The notes below the pieces were generated by a model. That model had not been told where the DNA came from. It did no database searches and saw only the letters and a list, made by a program, of their open reading frames with translations. Shown here one piece after another: positions 50,928 to 60,177 of a stretch of 64,000 nt of DNA (its first letter is position 1; the number at the start of each line of letters is the position of its first letter). A program made the translations under genes and the position numbers. The DNA is taken from positions 30,158 through 94,157 of the forward strand of contig NZ_JAJGSX010000037.1 in NCBI RefSeq assembly GCF_021245725.1, given 5' to 3'. Source of the stretch: Pseudonocardia sp. TRM90224. GTDB lineage: Bacteria > Actinomycetota > Actinomycetes > Mycobacteriales > Pseudonocardiaceae.

Positions 50928-51824
50928 TCACGCCACCGCGTCGATGAGTCGACCGAGCCGCTCGAGGTGCGGCCCGCGCTCGCCGGGCGGGTCCCAGAAG
51001 ATCTCCGTGACACCGAGGCGTTCCAGCCGCGGGACGGCCTCGGTCACCTGGTCGACGGTGCCGGCGGGGGACGGCCCGTCCGGGTCGGGCGCATCGGCGA
51101 AGCCGCCGTTCACCCGCAACACGACGCGCTGCTCCGCCGGATCGCGGCCGGCCTCCTCGGAGGCCGTCCGGAACGCCGCCACCGCACCCTCGAGCGCCTC
51201 CCAGCCGAAGAAGATCGGGTTCAGGCCGAGGCCATGGCGTGCAGCCCTGGCGATACCGCCGGGTGAGACGGCGCCCGCGAGGACCGGCACACCGGCCGGG
51301 TTCGCCGGCTTCGGACCGACGTAGGACTCGGGGACGGAGTAGAACTCGCCGGAGTACGACACGGGGTCCGGACCCCACACCGCGCGCATCGCCTCGACCA
51401 GCTCGCTGAACCGGGCACCGCGGCCCGCCATCGGCACGCCGGCCGTGTCGAACTCCTGCTGCATCCAGCCTTGTCCGAGCCCGAGCACCGCCCGTCCGCC
51501 GCTGAGCTGGTCGACGGTCGCGACGCTGCGGGCCAACGCCACCGGGTTGTGCAGCGGCGCGACGAGCACGCTCGTGCCGAGCGAGATGGTGGTCGTGCGC
51601 GCAGCGACGAACGCCAGCACCTCCAGCGGCGAGTACACCGATCGGTATGCCTCGGGCAGCTCCATCTCGTAGCCGCTGTTCATGACCTTCGCGGTCGGAG
51701 CCAGCAGCCGCTCGAAGGTCCAGACCGAATGGGCGCCGACCCGCTCGGCCGCCTCAGCAACGGACGCGATCTCAGCGGGCCCGGCACCAGCACCTGTGGT
51801 GGGGAGCGTGATTCCGAATCTCAT
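50928..51824 (-). CDS. LLM-class (F420-dependent) flavin oxidoreductase
   Basis: A 298-residue TIM-barrel protein of the bacterial luciferase-like family. Characteristic segments are MRFGITLPTTGAG, GAHSVWTFERLL, ISLGTSVLVAPLHNP, RAVLGLGQGWMQQEF and PVLAGAVSPGGIARAARHG. Actinobacterial members usually use coenzyme F420 to reduce or oxidise small organics. FMN is the alternative. It stands alone, ends 107 nt from the convergent VOC gene, and has no clear operon partner. Confidence 0.92.
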   Translation of the reverse strand: MRFGITLPTTGAGAGPAEIASVAEAAERVGAHSVWTFERLLAPTAKVMNSGYEMELPEAYRSVYSPLEVLAFVAARTTTISLGTSVLVAPLHNPVALARSVATVDQLSGGRAVLGLGQGWMQQEFDTAGVPMAGRGARFSELVEAMRAVWGPDPVSYSGEFYSVPESYVGPKPANPAGVPVLAGAVSPGGIARAARHGLGLNPIFFGWEALEGAVAAFRTASEEAGRDPAEQRVVLRVNGGFADAPDPDGPSPAGTVDQVTEAVPRLERLGVTEIFWDPPGERGPHLERLGRLIDAVA

Positions 51825-51879
51825 ACGCCAGAAGCTACCCACTGTCACCCCTACCCGAATGCGCACCGACCGAAGCCTC

Positions 51880-52290
51880 CCGATACGTGACATGGCGCAG
51901 CGTGGTGGTCGACCCGCACACCAGGTCAGCGCTGAAGATCGGCGACGACCACGTCCGCGATGTGATCCACGCGTTCAACGAGCGGGGTTCGACGCGCTGG
52001 ACCCAAAACCGAGTGAGGGACGCCGGAAGCGGATCGGTGAGCAACTCCGTGCCCGGATGGGCACCATCGCCCGGACGACCCCCGCTGAATGAGGTATCAC
52101 CGCGTTCCCAACCGGGTCGCTGGCCAAACTGCGCGAGCGTGGCGCGAGCTCCTTGTCCAGGAGTCAAGGTGTCACAGTGGGCCATCCGGGACACCAGCCA
52201 ATCTCTCGCCCATCGGCTCTCACCGCAGCCGTGCCGCGGGTCAGTCGCCGGCGTCGCGCCAGCGCAATCTGAGGTGTTGCGCTGATTCGG
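51880..52290 (+). pseudogene. IS630-family transposase N-terminal relic
   Basis: Two plus-strand frames share the block DDHVRDVIHAFNERG and then FDALDPKPSEGRRKRIGEQL. These match the HTH and linker of IS630-type transposases (EDRVR-VIHNFN--GFD-L-PK...GR). A shift joins them near 51985, and later pieces (GSLAKLRERGAS) are scrambled. There is no catalytic domain. With the C-terminal piece at 36.9 kb it shows that IS630 elements were once active here. Confidence 0.55.
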
Positions 52291-52523
52291 CGTCCAACAC
52301 CCAGAGCTCAGCCCGTCCCCGAGACGACGGGTCCGAGATGACGGGCGACGCGACGATCACCTAGTGCCGGGAACCGGGATCTTGTGGACATCGGCCTCTC
52401 CTGGGCGCCGGACATTGCCGCTGGCTTTCGACCGGTTGGCAGTGGCCATGCCGACAGTGTGATGGACCGAATGCTCCCGCAACGCCGCATGGACCAACCC
52501 GGCGAACGTGTGTGGCCACCGTG

Positions 52524-53295
52524 CTATCCGGCGCGCTGCGGGTCCGGGAGGATCGTCGTCGGGTCGAGTGGCCACGTGCTCGCGCTGAGGCTGATCCGGT
52601 CCCAGTACGGGAACCCGCCCCCGTCCGGGACCGGCTCCCGGACGAAGCATCGGTGCAGCAGCAGCTCCCTGCGCTGGTCGAGGGTGCCCTCCTCGATCTC
52701 GCCCGGCGCGGGAACGTGCTGATCGTCGATGTATTGCTTCGCGTTCCAGTTCAGATGGAAGCCGTCGTCGTCGCAGTAGAAGAGGTCGAGCACGGCGCGC
52801 CATTGTGAGTTCGAGCCCCAGTCGTAGGACAGATCCCAACACCTGCGGATACCGCGTGTGTAGGTGAAGAACAACGTCGACGTCGTGGCCACCACGGCGT
52901 CGACCAGCTGCGCCGGGGCCCGAACGTGCACACCCGCCCGGCTGAACAGCAGGTCACCCGAAGAAGAACCCGGGCCAGAGCACATCCTGCAGCACGACCG
53001 CGTCGAGCGGGTCATCCGTCGTCACCGCGAAGATCTCGTGGTGGAACAGCGAGAACGCCGATTCGTGGGTGAACGGGTGGAGTCCCACCTGTGAAGAACC
53101 ATTCGTGGGACGCGAGTTCCGCACGATCCACGTCACGTCCACCGGTCTGGCCGAGTCCAGAGGATCCGCAGGGCACCCGCGCGCGATGAGGAGGTCGCTG
53201 ACTCGGCTCAAGGCATACAGCGCGTACAGGGACTCGACCAGCTGCCTCTCGGTCTCCCCGGTCACGCGGTTGGCTTTGGAGGGCTCCACCAGCAC
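52524..53295 (-). pseudogene. Hypothetical protein split by a frameshift
   Basis: An N-terminal frame (53295-52954: ERQLVESLYALYALSRVSDL, ending LQDVLWPGFFFG and stop) and a C-terminal frame (to 52524: LLFSRAGVHVRAPAQLVDAV, then YTRGIRRCWDLSYDWGSN) overlap at 52954-53015. One indel would join them into a protein of about 255 residues with continuous character. It is acidic, aromatic-rich and soluble. No family is recognised. Sequencing error is possible. Confidence 0.55.
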
Positions 53296-53419
53296 CGTTT
53301 GTAGGTCAGTGCTGACACCTCCCGGACCAGGAGGGCACCCTAGTGTTGGTGGGAGTTGACACCACCCTGGCGGGCGCGCAAGCGGAGCGAGTCCGAGCAG
53401 GTTGAGCGGAGGTGGGCGT

Positions 53420-54013
53420 ATGTCGGCGACGAAGCTCCTGGTACTCGGAATCGTGCACCTCTCCGGCGGCGCGCATGGCTACCAAGTGCGGTCCGAACTG
53501 CAGAGCTGGGGTGCGGAGATTTGGGCCAAGATCAAGCCCGGCTCGATTTATCACGCGCTGAAAAAGGCGGCGGCTGATGGCCTCCTCACCGAACACGCCG
53601 AGCCGGGCAACTCCGGGCCGGAGCGCGTTTTGTACCGCGCGACAGCTCGGGGACGTGACGAGATAGTCGAGCTGGTCCGCGACGGTCTGCGGCGCACCCA
53701 TGACCCCACCATGCTCGACGCGGCCATCGCCATGTTGCCCATGCTGACCAGGACAGATGCCATCGCGCACGTTAACGAGCGGGTCGCGCGCCTGGAAGCG
53801 GAGCTCGTAGAGCAGGCCAAGGGGTGGGAGAACCGGAACCCCGACATTCCCGAACACGTCCGCGATCAGGCCGAACTGTGGGCGGGACACACACGCACCG
53901 AACTGGAGTGGGCGAAGAACCTGAGCAAACGACTGTCTGAGGGCGCCTACACCATGGCCGATGATCCGGGTTCGTGGCGAACGGTCCACGATCCCCTCAA
54001 GATGCGCTTCTAA
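53420..54013 (+). CDS. PadR-family transcriptional regulator
   Basis: A 197-residue regulator. The N-terminal winged helix reads LLVLGIVHLSGGAHGYQVRS and KIKPGSIYHALKKAAADGLL, followed by the wing ERVLYRATARGRDEI. The C-terminal Vir-type domain forms the dimerisation coiled coil. GGAGGT lies 8 nt before ATG 53420. Two identical-type palindromes, one over its own stop codon and one in the gap before the exporter, are its likely operators. It probably represses the exporter and releases on binding the exported compound, as LmrR-type members do. Confidence 0.93.
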   Translation: MSATKLLVLGIVHLSGGAHGYQVRSELQSWGAEIWAKIKPGSIYHALKKAAADGLLTEHAEPGNSGPERVLYRATARGRDEIVELVRDGLRRTHDPTMLDAAIAMLPMLTRTDAIAHVNERVARLEAELVEQAKGWENRNPDIPEHVRDQAELWAGHTRTELEWAKNLSKRLSEGAYTMADDPGSWRTVHDPLKMRF

Positions 54014-54026
54014 TCAACCTTGACTA
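54011..54026. promoter_or_regulatory. PadR operator candidate 1
   Basis: TAATCAA CC TTGACTA, a near-perfect 7-bp inverted repeat that overlaps the padR stop codon. It lies 46 bp from candidate 2 with the same sequence pattern. Confidence 0.55.
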
Positions 54027-54056
54027 GACATTCCTCCCCGTGTACTCTCTGCCAAG

Positions 54057-54072
54057 TAGTCAAGTTTGACTA
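54057..54072. promoter_or_regulatory. PadR operator candidate 2
   Basis: TAGTCAA GT TTGACTA, a perfect 7-bp inverted repeat 42 nt upstream of the ABC ATPase start. Confidence 0.65.
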
Positions 54073-54114
54073 GCTCGACCATCCGTTTGCACCACCGAGA
54101 GAAGGACTCGAACC

Positions 54115-55080
54115 ATGGGAAAGCTCGCGATCGAGACGAGAGGGTTGAAGAAGAGCTTCGGCAAGACCCACGCGGTCGCCGGTGTGGATCTGGCCGTGAG
54201 CGCCGGTGGCGTGTACGGCGTGCTCGGCCCGAACGGGGCGGGCAAGACCACCACGATCCGCATGCTCGCCACGCTCCTGCGCCCCGACGCCGGAGAGGCG
54301 CAAGTGCTCGGCTACGACGTCGTGCGTGATGCGCGTTCGGTACGGACCCGGGTGAGCCTCACCGGGCAGTTCGCGTCGATCGATGAGGACCTCACCGGGG
54401 TGGAGAACCTGTTGCTGCTCGCCAGGCTGCTCGGCTACTCACGCCGCCGAGGCAGGGAGCGGGCGACCGACCTGCTCGACGCGTTCGGCCTTGCCGAGGC
54501 GGCCGACCGGCAGGTGAAGAAGTACTCCGGCGGGATGCGCAGGCGCATCGACATCGCAGCGAGCCTGGTCGTCACCCCCGAACTGATCTTCCTCGACGAG
54601 CCCACGACCGGGCTCGACCCGCGCAGCAGGAACCAGGTGTGGGAGATCGTCAGGGGTTTGGTCGCCGAAGGCACGACCGTGTTGTTGACCACGCAGTACC
54701 TCGACGAGGCCGACCAGCTGGCCGACCGCATCGCGGTGATCGACCACGGGAAGGTCATCGCCGAGGGCTCCAGCGGCCAACTCAAGGCATCGGTCGGCGC
54801 CGGCTCGCTGCACGTACGCCTCCGTAATCCCGAGCAGCGGGCCGAGGCCGAGCGGGTCCTCGCCGCCGCTCTCGACGTGCCGGCCGAGCCGTCCGCCGAC
54901 CCGGCCGCGCTGTCCGCGCGGATCTCCGACCCCGAGCGGGTCGCCCGCGCCCTGGCCGAGCTATCCCGCGGCGGCATCGACGTCACCGAGTTCGCGCTCG
55001 GTCAGCCGAGCCTGGACGAGGTGTTCCTCACCCTGACCGGACACCCGTCCGAGGAGACACCCAAGGAGGATGCCGCATGA
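54115..55080 (+). CDS. ABC exporter ATPase, DrrA type
   Basis: A 321-residue ATP-binding subunit. Walker A is GPNGAGKTT (about residue 39), the signature is YSGGMRRRIDIAASL, and Walker B is LIFLDEPTTGLDPRSR, followed by the H-loop region. A C-terminal extension of about 90 residues (EVFLTLTGHPSEE) is typical of daunorubicin-resistance DrrA proteins. It powers the membrane partner next door, whose ATG overlaps this stop (ATGA). The palindromes in front point to PadR control. Confidence 0.95.
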   Translation: MGKLAIETRGLKKSFGKTHAVAGVDLAVSAGGVYGVLGPNGAGKTTTIRMLATLLRPDAGEAQVLGYDVVRDARSVRTRVSLTGQFASIDEDLTGVENLLLLARLLGYSRRRGRERATDLLDAFGLAEAADRQVKKYSGGMRRRIDIAASLVVTPELIFLDEPTTGLDPRSRNQVWEIVRGLVAEGTTVLLTTQYLDEADQLADRIAVIDHGKVIAEGSSGQLKASVGAGSLHVRLRNPEQRAEAERVLAAALDVPAEPSADPAALSARISDPERVARALAELSRGGIDVTEFALGQPSLDEVFLTLTGHPSEETPKEDAA

Positions 55081-55922
55081 ATGCCACGTCCACAGAGCAG
55101 GCGTCGCCGCCGGTCACCGAGGACGCGCTGCGCCGTGTGCTCTTGGCCGGTGAGCGCCCGCCCCGACCCGGCCCGGTGAGCACCTCATTGACATTCGGCT
55201 GGCGCGCCCTCCTGAAGATCAAACACGTCCCAGAGCAACTCGTCGACGTGACCATGTTCCCGATCATGTTCACGCTGATGTTCACCTACCTGTTCGGTGG
55301 CGCGCTCGCCGGGTCGACGCAGGAATACCTGCAGTTCCTATTGCCGGGCATCCTGGTGCAGGCGAACGTCATGATCACCATGAACACAGGCATCACGCTG
55401 AACACCGACATTCAGAAAGGCGTTTTCGACAGGTTCAGATCGCTCCCGGTGTGGCGACCGTCCCCGCTGGTCGGCGCCCTGCTCGGCGATCTGGTGCGCT
55501 ACTCGACCGGGTCGGCGATCGTCATCATGCTCGGCCTGGTCCTAGGATTCCGGCCGGAGGGTGGCGCCGTCGGCGTGGTGCTGTCGGTCGCGCTGCTGCT
55601 GGCGTTCTCGTTCTGCCTGTCGTGGCTGTGGACGATGCTCAGCCTGATCCTGCGCACGCCGAACTCGGTGGCAGGAGTCAGCATGATGGTGATGTTCCCA
55701 CTGACGTTCGTGAGCAACATCTTCGTGGACCCGAAGACGATGCCCGGGTGGATGCAGGCGATCATCGAGGTCAACCCGATCACCCACCTCGCGACCATGG
55801 TACGCGGCCTGATGCACGGCTCGGTGCCCGCCGGGGAAATCGGCTTTGTGCTCGTCTCGTCCGTACTTCTCGTCGCGGTCTTCGGTCCCATCACCATGGT
55901 CCTCTACCGCAACAAGAAGTAG
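55077..55922 (+). CDS. ABC-2 type exporter permease, DrrB type
   Basis: A 281-residue membrane protein with six helices. It has the DrrB-like entry PEQLVDVTMFPIMFTLMFTY, the amphipathic loop KGVFDRFRSLPVWRPSPLVG, and the end NPITHLATMVRGLMHG. With the ATPase it forms a two-gene drug or lipid exporter. It is translationally coupled to the ATPase gene. Confidence 0.93.
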   Translation: MNATSTEQASPPVTEDALRRVLLAGERPPRPGPVSTSLTFGWRALLKIKHVPEQLVDVTMFPIMFTLMFTYLFGGALAGSTQEYLQFLLPGILVQANVMITMNTGITLNTDIQKGVFDRFRSLPVWRPSPLVGALLGDLVRYSTGSAIVIMLGLVLGFRPEGGAVGVVLSVALLLAFSFCLSWLWTMLSLILRTPNSVAGVSMMVMFPLTFVSNIFVDPKTMPGWMQAIIEVNPITHLATMVRGLMHGSVPAGEIGFVLVSSVLLVAVFGPITMVLYRNKK

Positions 55923-56023
55923 ATCCCGCTACCGCGAGCTTGGTCGACATCAACTCCGACAACCCGACCCACTCGGCCAACGCCATCACCGGTACCAGGC
56001 CCGGACACGACAAGGAGAGACGC

Positions 56024-56446
56024 ATGAGCACCATCCCCAAGAACAACTCGGAAACCGTTGCGCACACGCCCGGGCGGGCGAGCAGCATCGGGGTCTGGAT
56101 TCTGCAAGTCGTGCTGGCGGCGATAATCGGCGGCGGCGGAATCTCGAAGCTCGCCGGCGACCCGGTCATGGTGGACATGTTCGCCGACATCGGGGCTGGC
56201 CAGTGGCTCCGGTACCTGGTCGGAGCGCTGGAGGTCGCGGGAGGGGTTGGACTTCTGATCCCGGCTCTGGCGGGCCTGGCCAGTCTCGGGTTGGCGGCAT
56301 TGCTGACCGGTGCTGTCATCACCGATCAGTTCGTGCTCGAGCAGAGCCCTTGGCTGCCGCTCGCCTTTCTCGTCGTGGCGGCCGTGATCGCAAGGGCGCG
56401 GTGGTCGCGCACCGAGGCCGTCGTCGGCACGCTGCTCAGGCGCTGA
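56024..56446 (+). CDS. DoxX-family membrane protein
   Basis: A 140-residue protein with four hydrophobic helices, including VVLAAIIGGGGISKLAGDP and LRYLVGALEVAGGVGLLIPA, the DoxX signature regions. AAGGAG precedes the ATG. Such proteins are small quinone-linked or redox-associated membrane proteins of poorly known function. It follows the exporter by about 100 nt and precedes a hydrolase, probably in one transcript. Confidence 0.87.
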   Translation: MSTIPKNNSETVAHTPGRASSIGVWILQVVLAAIIGGGGISKLAGDPVMVDMFADIGAGQWLRYLVGALEVAGGVGLLIPALAGLASLGLAALLTGAVITDQFVLEQSPWLPLAFLVVAAVIARARWSRTEAVVGTLLRR

Positions 56447-56473
56447 GACAAACCTCTCGAACGGAGATGTGAG

Positions 56474-57307
56474 ATGAACGAGATGGCCTTTCGCGTGACA
56501 TCAAACGATGGCACCACCATCGCCTACGACCGGAAGGGAAGCGGCCCGGCTGTCGTCCTGGTAGGCGGCGGACTGGACGACGGAGCCGAGAACGCTCCCT
56601 TGGTACCTGCTCTCGCCGAGCACTTCACGGTTTACAACTATGCCCGTCGGGGACGCGGCGCGAGCGGCTTCACCGAGCCCTACGCCGTGGAAAGGGAGAT
56701 CGAGGACCTGGATGCGTTGATCGCGGAGGCGGGCGGCTCGGCACACCTGTTCGGGGCGTCCTCTGGTGGCGCGCTGGCGCTGGAAGCCGCCGCGGCCGGG
56801 TCAGCCATCGACACGATCGCCGTGTGGGAGGTGCCCTACGCGGTCGGGGACGACATACGCCCGCGATTCGAGGAGTACATCGCGGACACCCGACGCGCCT
56901 TCGACGCCGGGCGAGACGAGGAGGTTCTCGAACTGTTCATGCGCCTGTCCGGCGCTTCCGACGACAACATCGCGGCCAGGAAAGCGGCAGGCAAGCAGAC
57001 GTCGCATTGGGCGGATTCGGTCGCCCTCGCGCCCACGCTGGTCCACGACAGCGTCTTCCACAACCGCTACCAATTGCCGACCGATCGACTGGCAACGGTC
57101 ACCCAACCGGTCCTGGTCACCACCGGAGGACCGATCACGGTCCCCTACATGGCAGGCCTGCCCTCGGACTTCTTCGACCGCGCAGCCGACGAGCTCGCAG
57201 ACCTACTACCCCACGCTCAACGGGAGACCCTCGACGGGCCGGATCACGTCGTCGACCCACAGACCATCGGCCCACTGTTGCTACGGTTCTTCAGCAGCGA
57301 ACGCTGA
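56474..57307 (+). CDS. Alpha/beta hydrolase
   Basis: A 277-residue hydrolase. It opens with TIAYDRKGSGPAVVLVGGG (a GGG variant of the oxyanion loop). It has YARRGRGASGF, the nucleophile elbow FGASSGGALAL and the histidine near the end (DGPDHVVDP). The acid site is weak (VTTGGPITVPYM), so the third triad residue is uncertain. GGAG lies before ATG 56474. It closes the PadR-controlled group and may modify the compound that the exporter handles. Confidence 0.88.
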   Translation: MNEMAFRVTSNDGTTIAYDRKGSGPAVVLVGGGLDDGAENAPLVPALAEHFTVYNYARRGRGASGFTEPYAVEREIEDLDALIAEAGGSAHLFGASSGGALALEAAAAGSAIDTIAVWEVPYAVGDDIRPRFEEYIADTRRAFDAGRDEEVLELFMRLSGASDDNIAARKAAGKQTSHWADSVALAPTLVHDSVFHNRYQLPTDRLATVTQPVLVTTGGPITVPYMAGLPSDFFDRAADELADLLPHAQRETLDGPDHVVDPQTIGPLLLRFFSSER

Positions 57308-57710
57308 GGGGCCCGCGAGGTGGTGCGGGAAGACCGATTAGGCACCGCGCAAGCAGATCTTCGTCGCGCCAGGGACACGGGGCGGACAGGTGGTGTCGAG
57401 GTTGATGTCGTCGGCGGCATCACAGGCCTGATGCTGGGCGTGCTCGTCACCACGCAAGGCCGGGCCGTCGTACTGACCTGGGCTTCAGTGGGACTCGACC
57501 TGGCCTACTCGCGGCTCATCGGCTCCGTCGTCGGTCGTACCCCGCACTCCGGGCCGCCTCAGTACCGCCCACCGAACCCCTGCGCAGCACATGACCAGGC
57601 ACCTCGGCAGGGCCGGTGATTCCGGGCTGTGGTCGCATGTGGTCACCGTTCCCGGGCGGTGGCCCGGTGCCGAAGGTCGTGCCCACGTGCTCACGTCAGG
57701 AGTGCCACCG
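57308..57710. other. Gap before the IS21 transposase
   Basis: No recognised gene. It should contain the left end of the IS21 element, but no clear terminal repeat could be picked out. A short frame with hydrophobic stretches (GGITGLMLGVLVTTQG) is not convincing. Confidence 0.4.
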
Positions 57711-58775
57711 ATGACGCAGCCGCGTTCCCGGGTCGACCTGTACGCGGCGATCCGACGGGAAGCCCGATCTGGGATGTCCAACCGCGCGCTGCAGTGCAAG
57801 CACGGCGTCGGCTTCCGAACCGTGACAGCGGCGCTGGAATCTGTATGGCCGAAGGAGAGAAAGCAACCGCCCAAACGCGGCTCACGGCTTGACGCGTGCC
57901 GAGTGGTGATCGACGACTGGCTGCGCTCGGACCTCGACGCGCCGCGGAAGCAGCGACACACGGCGAAGCGGATCTTCGATCGACTGCTTGACGAACATGA
58001 CGGGGCCGGGCTGGTGTCGTACTGGATGGTCCGCGAGTACGTCGCCACCCGACGCCGTGAGATTCGCGTCGAGGTCGGACGGGAACCTGCCAACGCGTAC
58101 ATCCCGCAAGAGCACCTCCCGGGCCGCGAGGCCGAGGTTGACTTCGGCGACGTCGCCATCCGCCTGCGCGGCGAGCTCGTAACCTGCGCGCTGTTCAGCC
58201 TTCGGCCCTCCTACTCGGGCAAGGCCGTGCACAGGGTCAGTGCCTCGGCTGGGCAGGAAGCCTTCTTCGAGGGTCACGTCCACGCCTTCAACGTGCTCGG
58301 CGGGGTGCCGACCGGGAAGATCCGCTACGACAACCTCAAGGCCGCCGTCGCGAGCGTGATCGGGTTCTCTCGCCAGCGGGTCGAGGCCGACAGGTGGACC
58401 GCCGTCCGTTCCCACTACGGCATCGAAGCCTTCTATTGCCAGCCCGGAATCCAAGGTGCGCACGAGAAGGGCGGCGTCGAGGGGCAGATCGGCTGGTTCC
58501 GACGCAACCACCTCGTCCCTATCCCCGAGGTCGACTTCCTCGCCGAGCTCAACGCTATGGTCGACGCCTGGGACGAAGCCGACGATGCCCGGCGGATCGG
58601 GTCCCGCGCCCGCACGGTCGGGGAACACTTCGCCACCGAGCAGCCACTCCTCGCGCCCCTTCCGACCGAGCCGTTCGAGACCGGCCGCTACTCGGTGGTG
58701 TGTCGCCACCGGTCCAGCTGGAAGCAGACATCAGCGTCGACCTCGACCACGACCGCTGGTTCCGTCTGCGTGTAA
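57711..58775 (+). pseudogene. IS21-family transposase IstA, 3' truncated
   Basis: From ATG 57711 (AGGAG upstream) the frame shows the N-terminal HTH (SRVDLYAAIRREARSGMSNR), then DDE-region pieces EVDFGDVAI, GKIRYDNLKAAVAS and QGAHEKGGVEGQIGWFRR. The homology stops near residue 325 at ETGRYSVV. From about 58690 the sequence is the 3' end of a DNA ligase on the opposite strand. IstB, the ATPase partner, is absent, so the element is immobile. Confidence 0.82.
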
Positions 58776-59512
58776 AGCACGGGCTCAGGCGGGAGCTGCC
58801 CGAACTTGCTCGATGAGATCTGTTCAGGCCACGGGTGCGCCCCATGCGGCGGCCGCAGCAGTGCGCCGATCTCGCGTCGCGCAGGCAAGGTCAGCGGCGT
58901 TGTTCGGCCCGCGACACGGAGTCGGCCGTGCTCGTCGAGGCGGCCGAGGACCAGTGCGTCCGGGGCATGAAGCGGGCCGATCACACCGCCGACGACGGCC
59001 TCCGCCGTGGTCCGTGTGCGGACCTTCGCCCAATGCGACCGGCCTGGCCGATAGGCGCGGTTGCGGTCCTTTATTACTACGCCTTCGATGCCGGCATCGG
59101 CGTGCTCACGCATCCAGGCCTCAGTACCAGCGAGCTCGCGAGTTGCCGGCATGAGCGCCAGCGGTGCGGCCGCGTCTTCGAGCAGTTGACGCAGGAGCTT
59201 GCGCCGCTTCCGGTACGGCTCGCCACGCAGGTCAACGCCCTCCACGGCGAGCACATCGAACACGACGAAGGTTGCCGCCGGCAGCTGACCGCGCCGAGCT
59301 GCGTGCGAGGCGGCGGGGTGGATCCGCCGCTGCAGGGCGGCGAAGTCGAGCCGACCATCGCGCCACACCACCAGCTCACCGTCCAAAACGATCCCGCCAG
59401 GCACCTGAGCGTGCAGCGCCTCGACGATCTCCGGGAAGTAGCGGGTGAGCGGCTTCTGCTGGCGCGACTGCAGCTGAACGACACGGTTCAGCCGCCGGAA
59501 CGCGACACACCG
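58688..59512 (-). pseudogene. ATP-dependent DNA ligase, central and C-terminal part
   Basis: The minus-strand frame encodes RCVAFRRLNRVVQLQSRQQK, VLDGELVVWRDGRLDF (motif III), EGVVIKDRNRAYRPGRS (motif IV) and HWAKVRTRTTAEAVVGG (motif V). An OB-fold domain follows, ending VEVDADVCFQLDRWRH. Motif I with the adenylated Lys is missing from this piece but sits in frame-compatible form 1.85 kb away (61364-61498). The C-terminus stops early at the IS21 junction. The gene was a LigC/LigD-type end-joining ligase and is now split. Confidence 0.8.
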
Positions 59513-59531
59513 GCAAGTTGGCTGAACTTGC
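59513..59531 (-). terminator. Hairpin at the ligase break
   Basis: GCAAGTT and AACTTGC pair perfectly around GGCTG. It lies 17 nt beyond the stop of the RibD-like gene and exactly at the point where the ligase sequence resumes. It may act as a terminator or mark an element end. It is not followed by a T-run. Confidence 0.4.
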
Positions 59532-59548
59532 CCCGCGGCACGTACGGG

Positions 59549-60100
59549 TCAGGCCCTGGGCCGGTAGGTGAGCAGTACGTTGCCGCTCTCGAAGGGCCGC
59601 ACGGCGACCAGCTGCATCTCGACGCGGCCTGCGGTGGGGAAGACGCGCAGCCCGCCGCCGAGGATGGTGGGGCTGATCATCAGCCGCAGCTCGTCGACCA
59701 ATCCGGCTCGAAGCAGCGCCCCGACCGCGGTGGAGCTGCCGAGCACCATGGCCGCGGTGTTGGCGTTGTCCTTCCAGGCACTCAGCTCGTCGATCGACAT
59801 GAGCGGTACCGGAAGGCCGTCCCACGTGGTCGCGGTGGCGGACGTGGACAGCACGATCTTGCCCAGCTTGTTCATGCGGGCGGCGATCTGGGGATCGAAC
59901 TCGGCGCCCTGCGGGCCGGTCCAGTACCGCTCGATCCCGTCGAAGGTGGTGCGACCCATCACCAGTGTGTCCACCTCGTCGAGCTGGTCCTTCGACAAGT
60001 CGGCGAACTCGGGCCCGAACGTCTGCCACTCGGCGCTGCGCTGCTCGTCGGTGTGGTAACCGTCCGCGCTGATGACCATGAACGCGATGAGTTTCGTCAT
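59549..60100 (-). CDS. RibD/DHFR-like reductase
   Basis: A 183-residue protein of the RibD C-terminal/dihydrofolate-reductase-like family. Segments: KLIAFMVISADGYHT, DTLVMGRTTFDGIERY, the NADPH loop MVLGSSTAVGALLRAGLVDE and ISPTILGGGLRVF. Small actinobacterial members probably reduce unknown substrates with NADPH. It is divergent from the LysR-hydrolase fusion (78-nt gap) and may be its regulatory target. Together they interrupt a DNA ligase. Confidence 0.88.
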   Translation of the reverse strand: MTKLIAFMVISADGYHTDEQRSAEWQTFGPEFADLSKDQLDEVDTLVMGRTTFDGIERYWTGPQGAEFDPQIAARMNKLGKIVLSTSATATTWDGLPVPLMSIDELSAWKDNANTAAMVLGSSTAVGALLRAGLVDELRLMISPTILGGGLRVFPTAGRVEMQLVAVRPFESGNVLLTYRPRA

Positions 60101-60143
60101 GGGGACAGCCTCACCGCGCGACGGCGCCCCGACCAGCGCATCC

Positions 60144-60174
60144 TCTGCAACGTGGCTGTGCGCGATCTGCAACG
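60144..60174. promoter_or_regulatory. Direct repeats TCTGCAACG, 22 bp apart
   Basis: Two identical 9-mers at 60144 and 60166 lie in the gap between the RibD-like gene and the LysR fusion, two helical turns apart. A palindrome CGGGCA-N5-TGCCCG follows at 60174. Either could bind the LysR-type HTH. Confidence 0.35.
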
Positions 60175-60177
60175 GGC

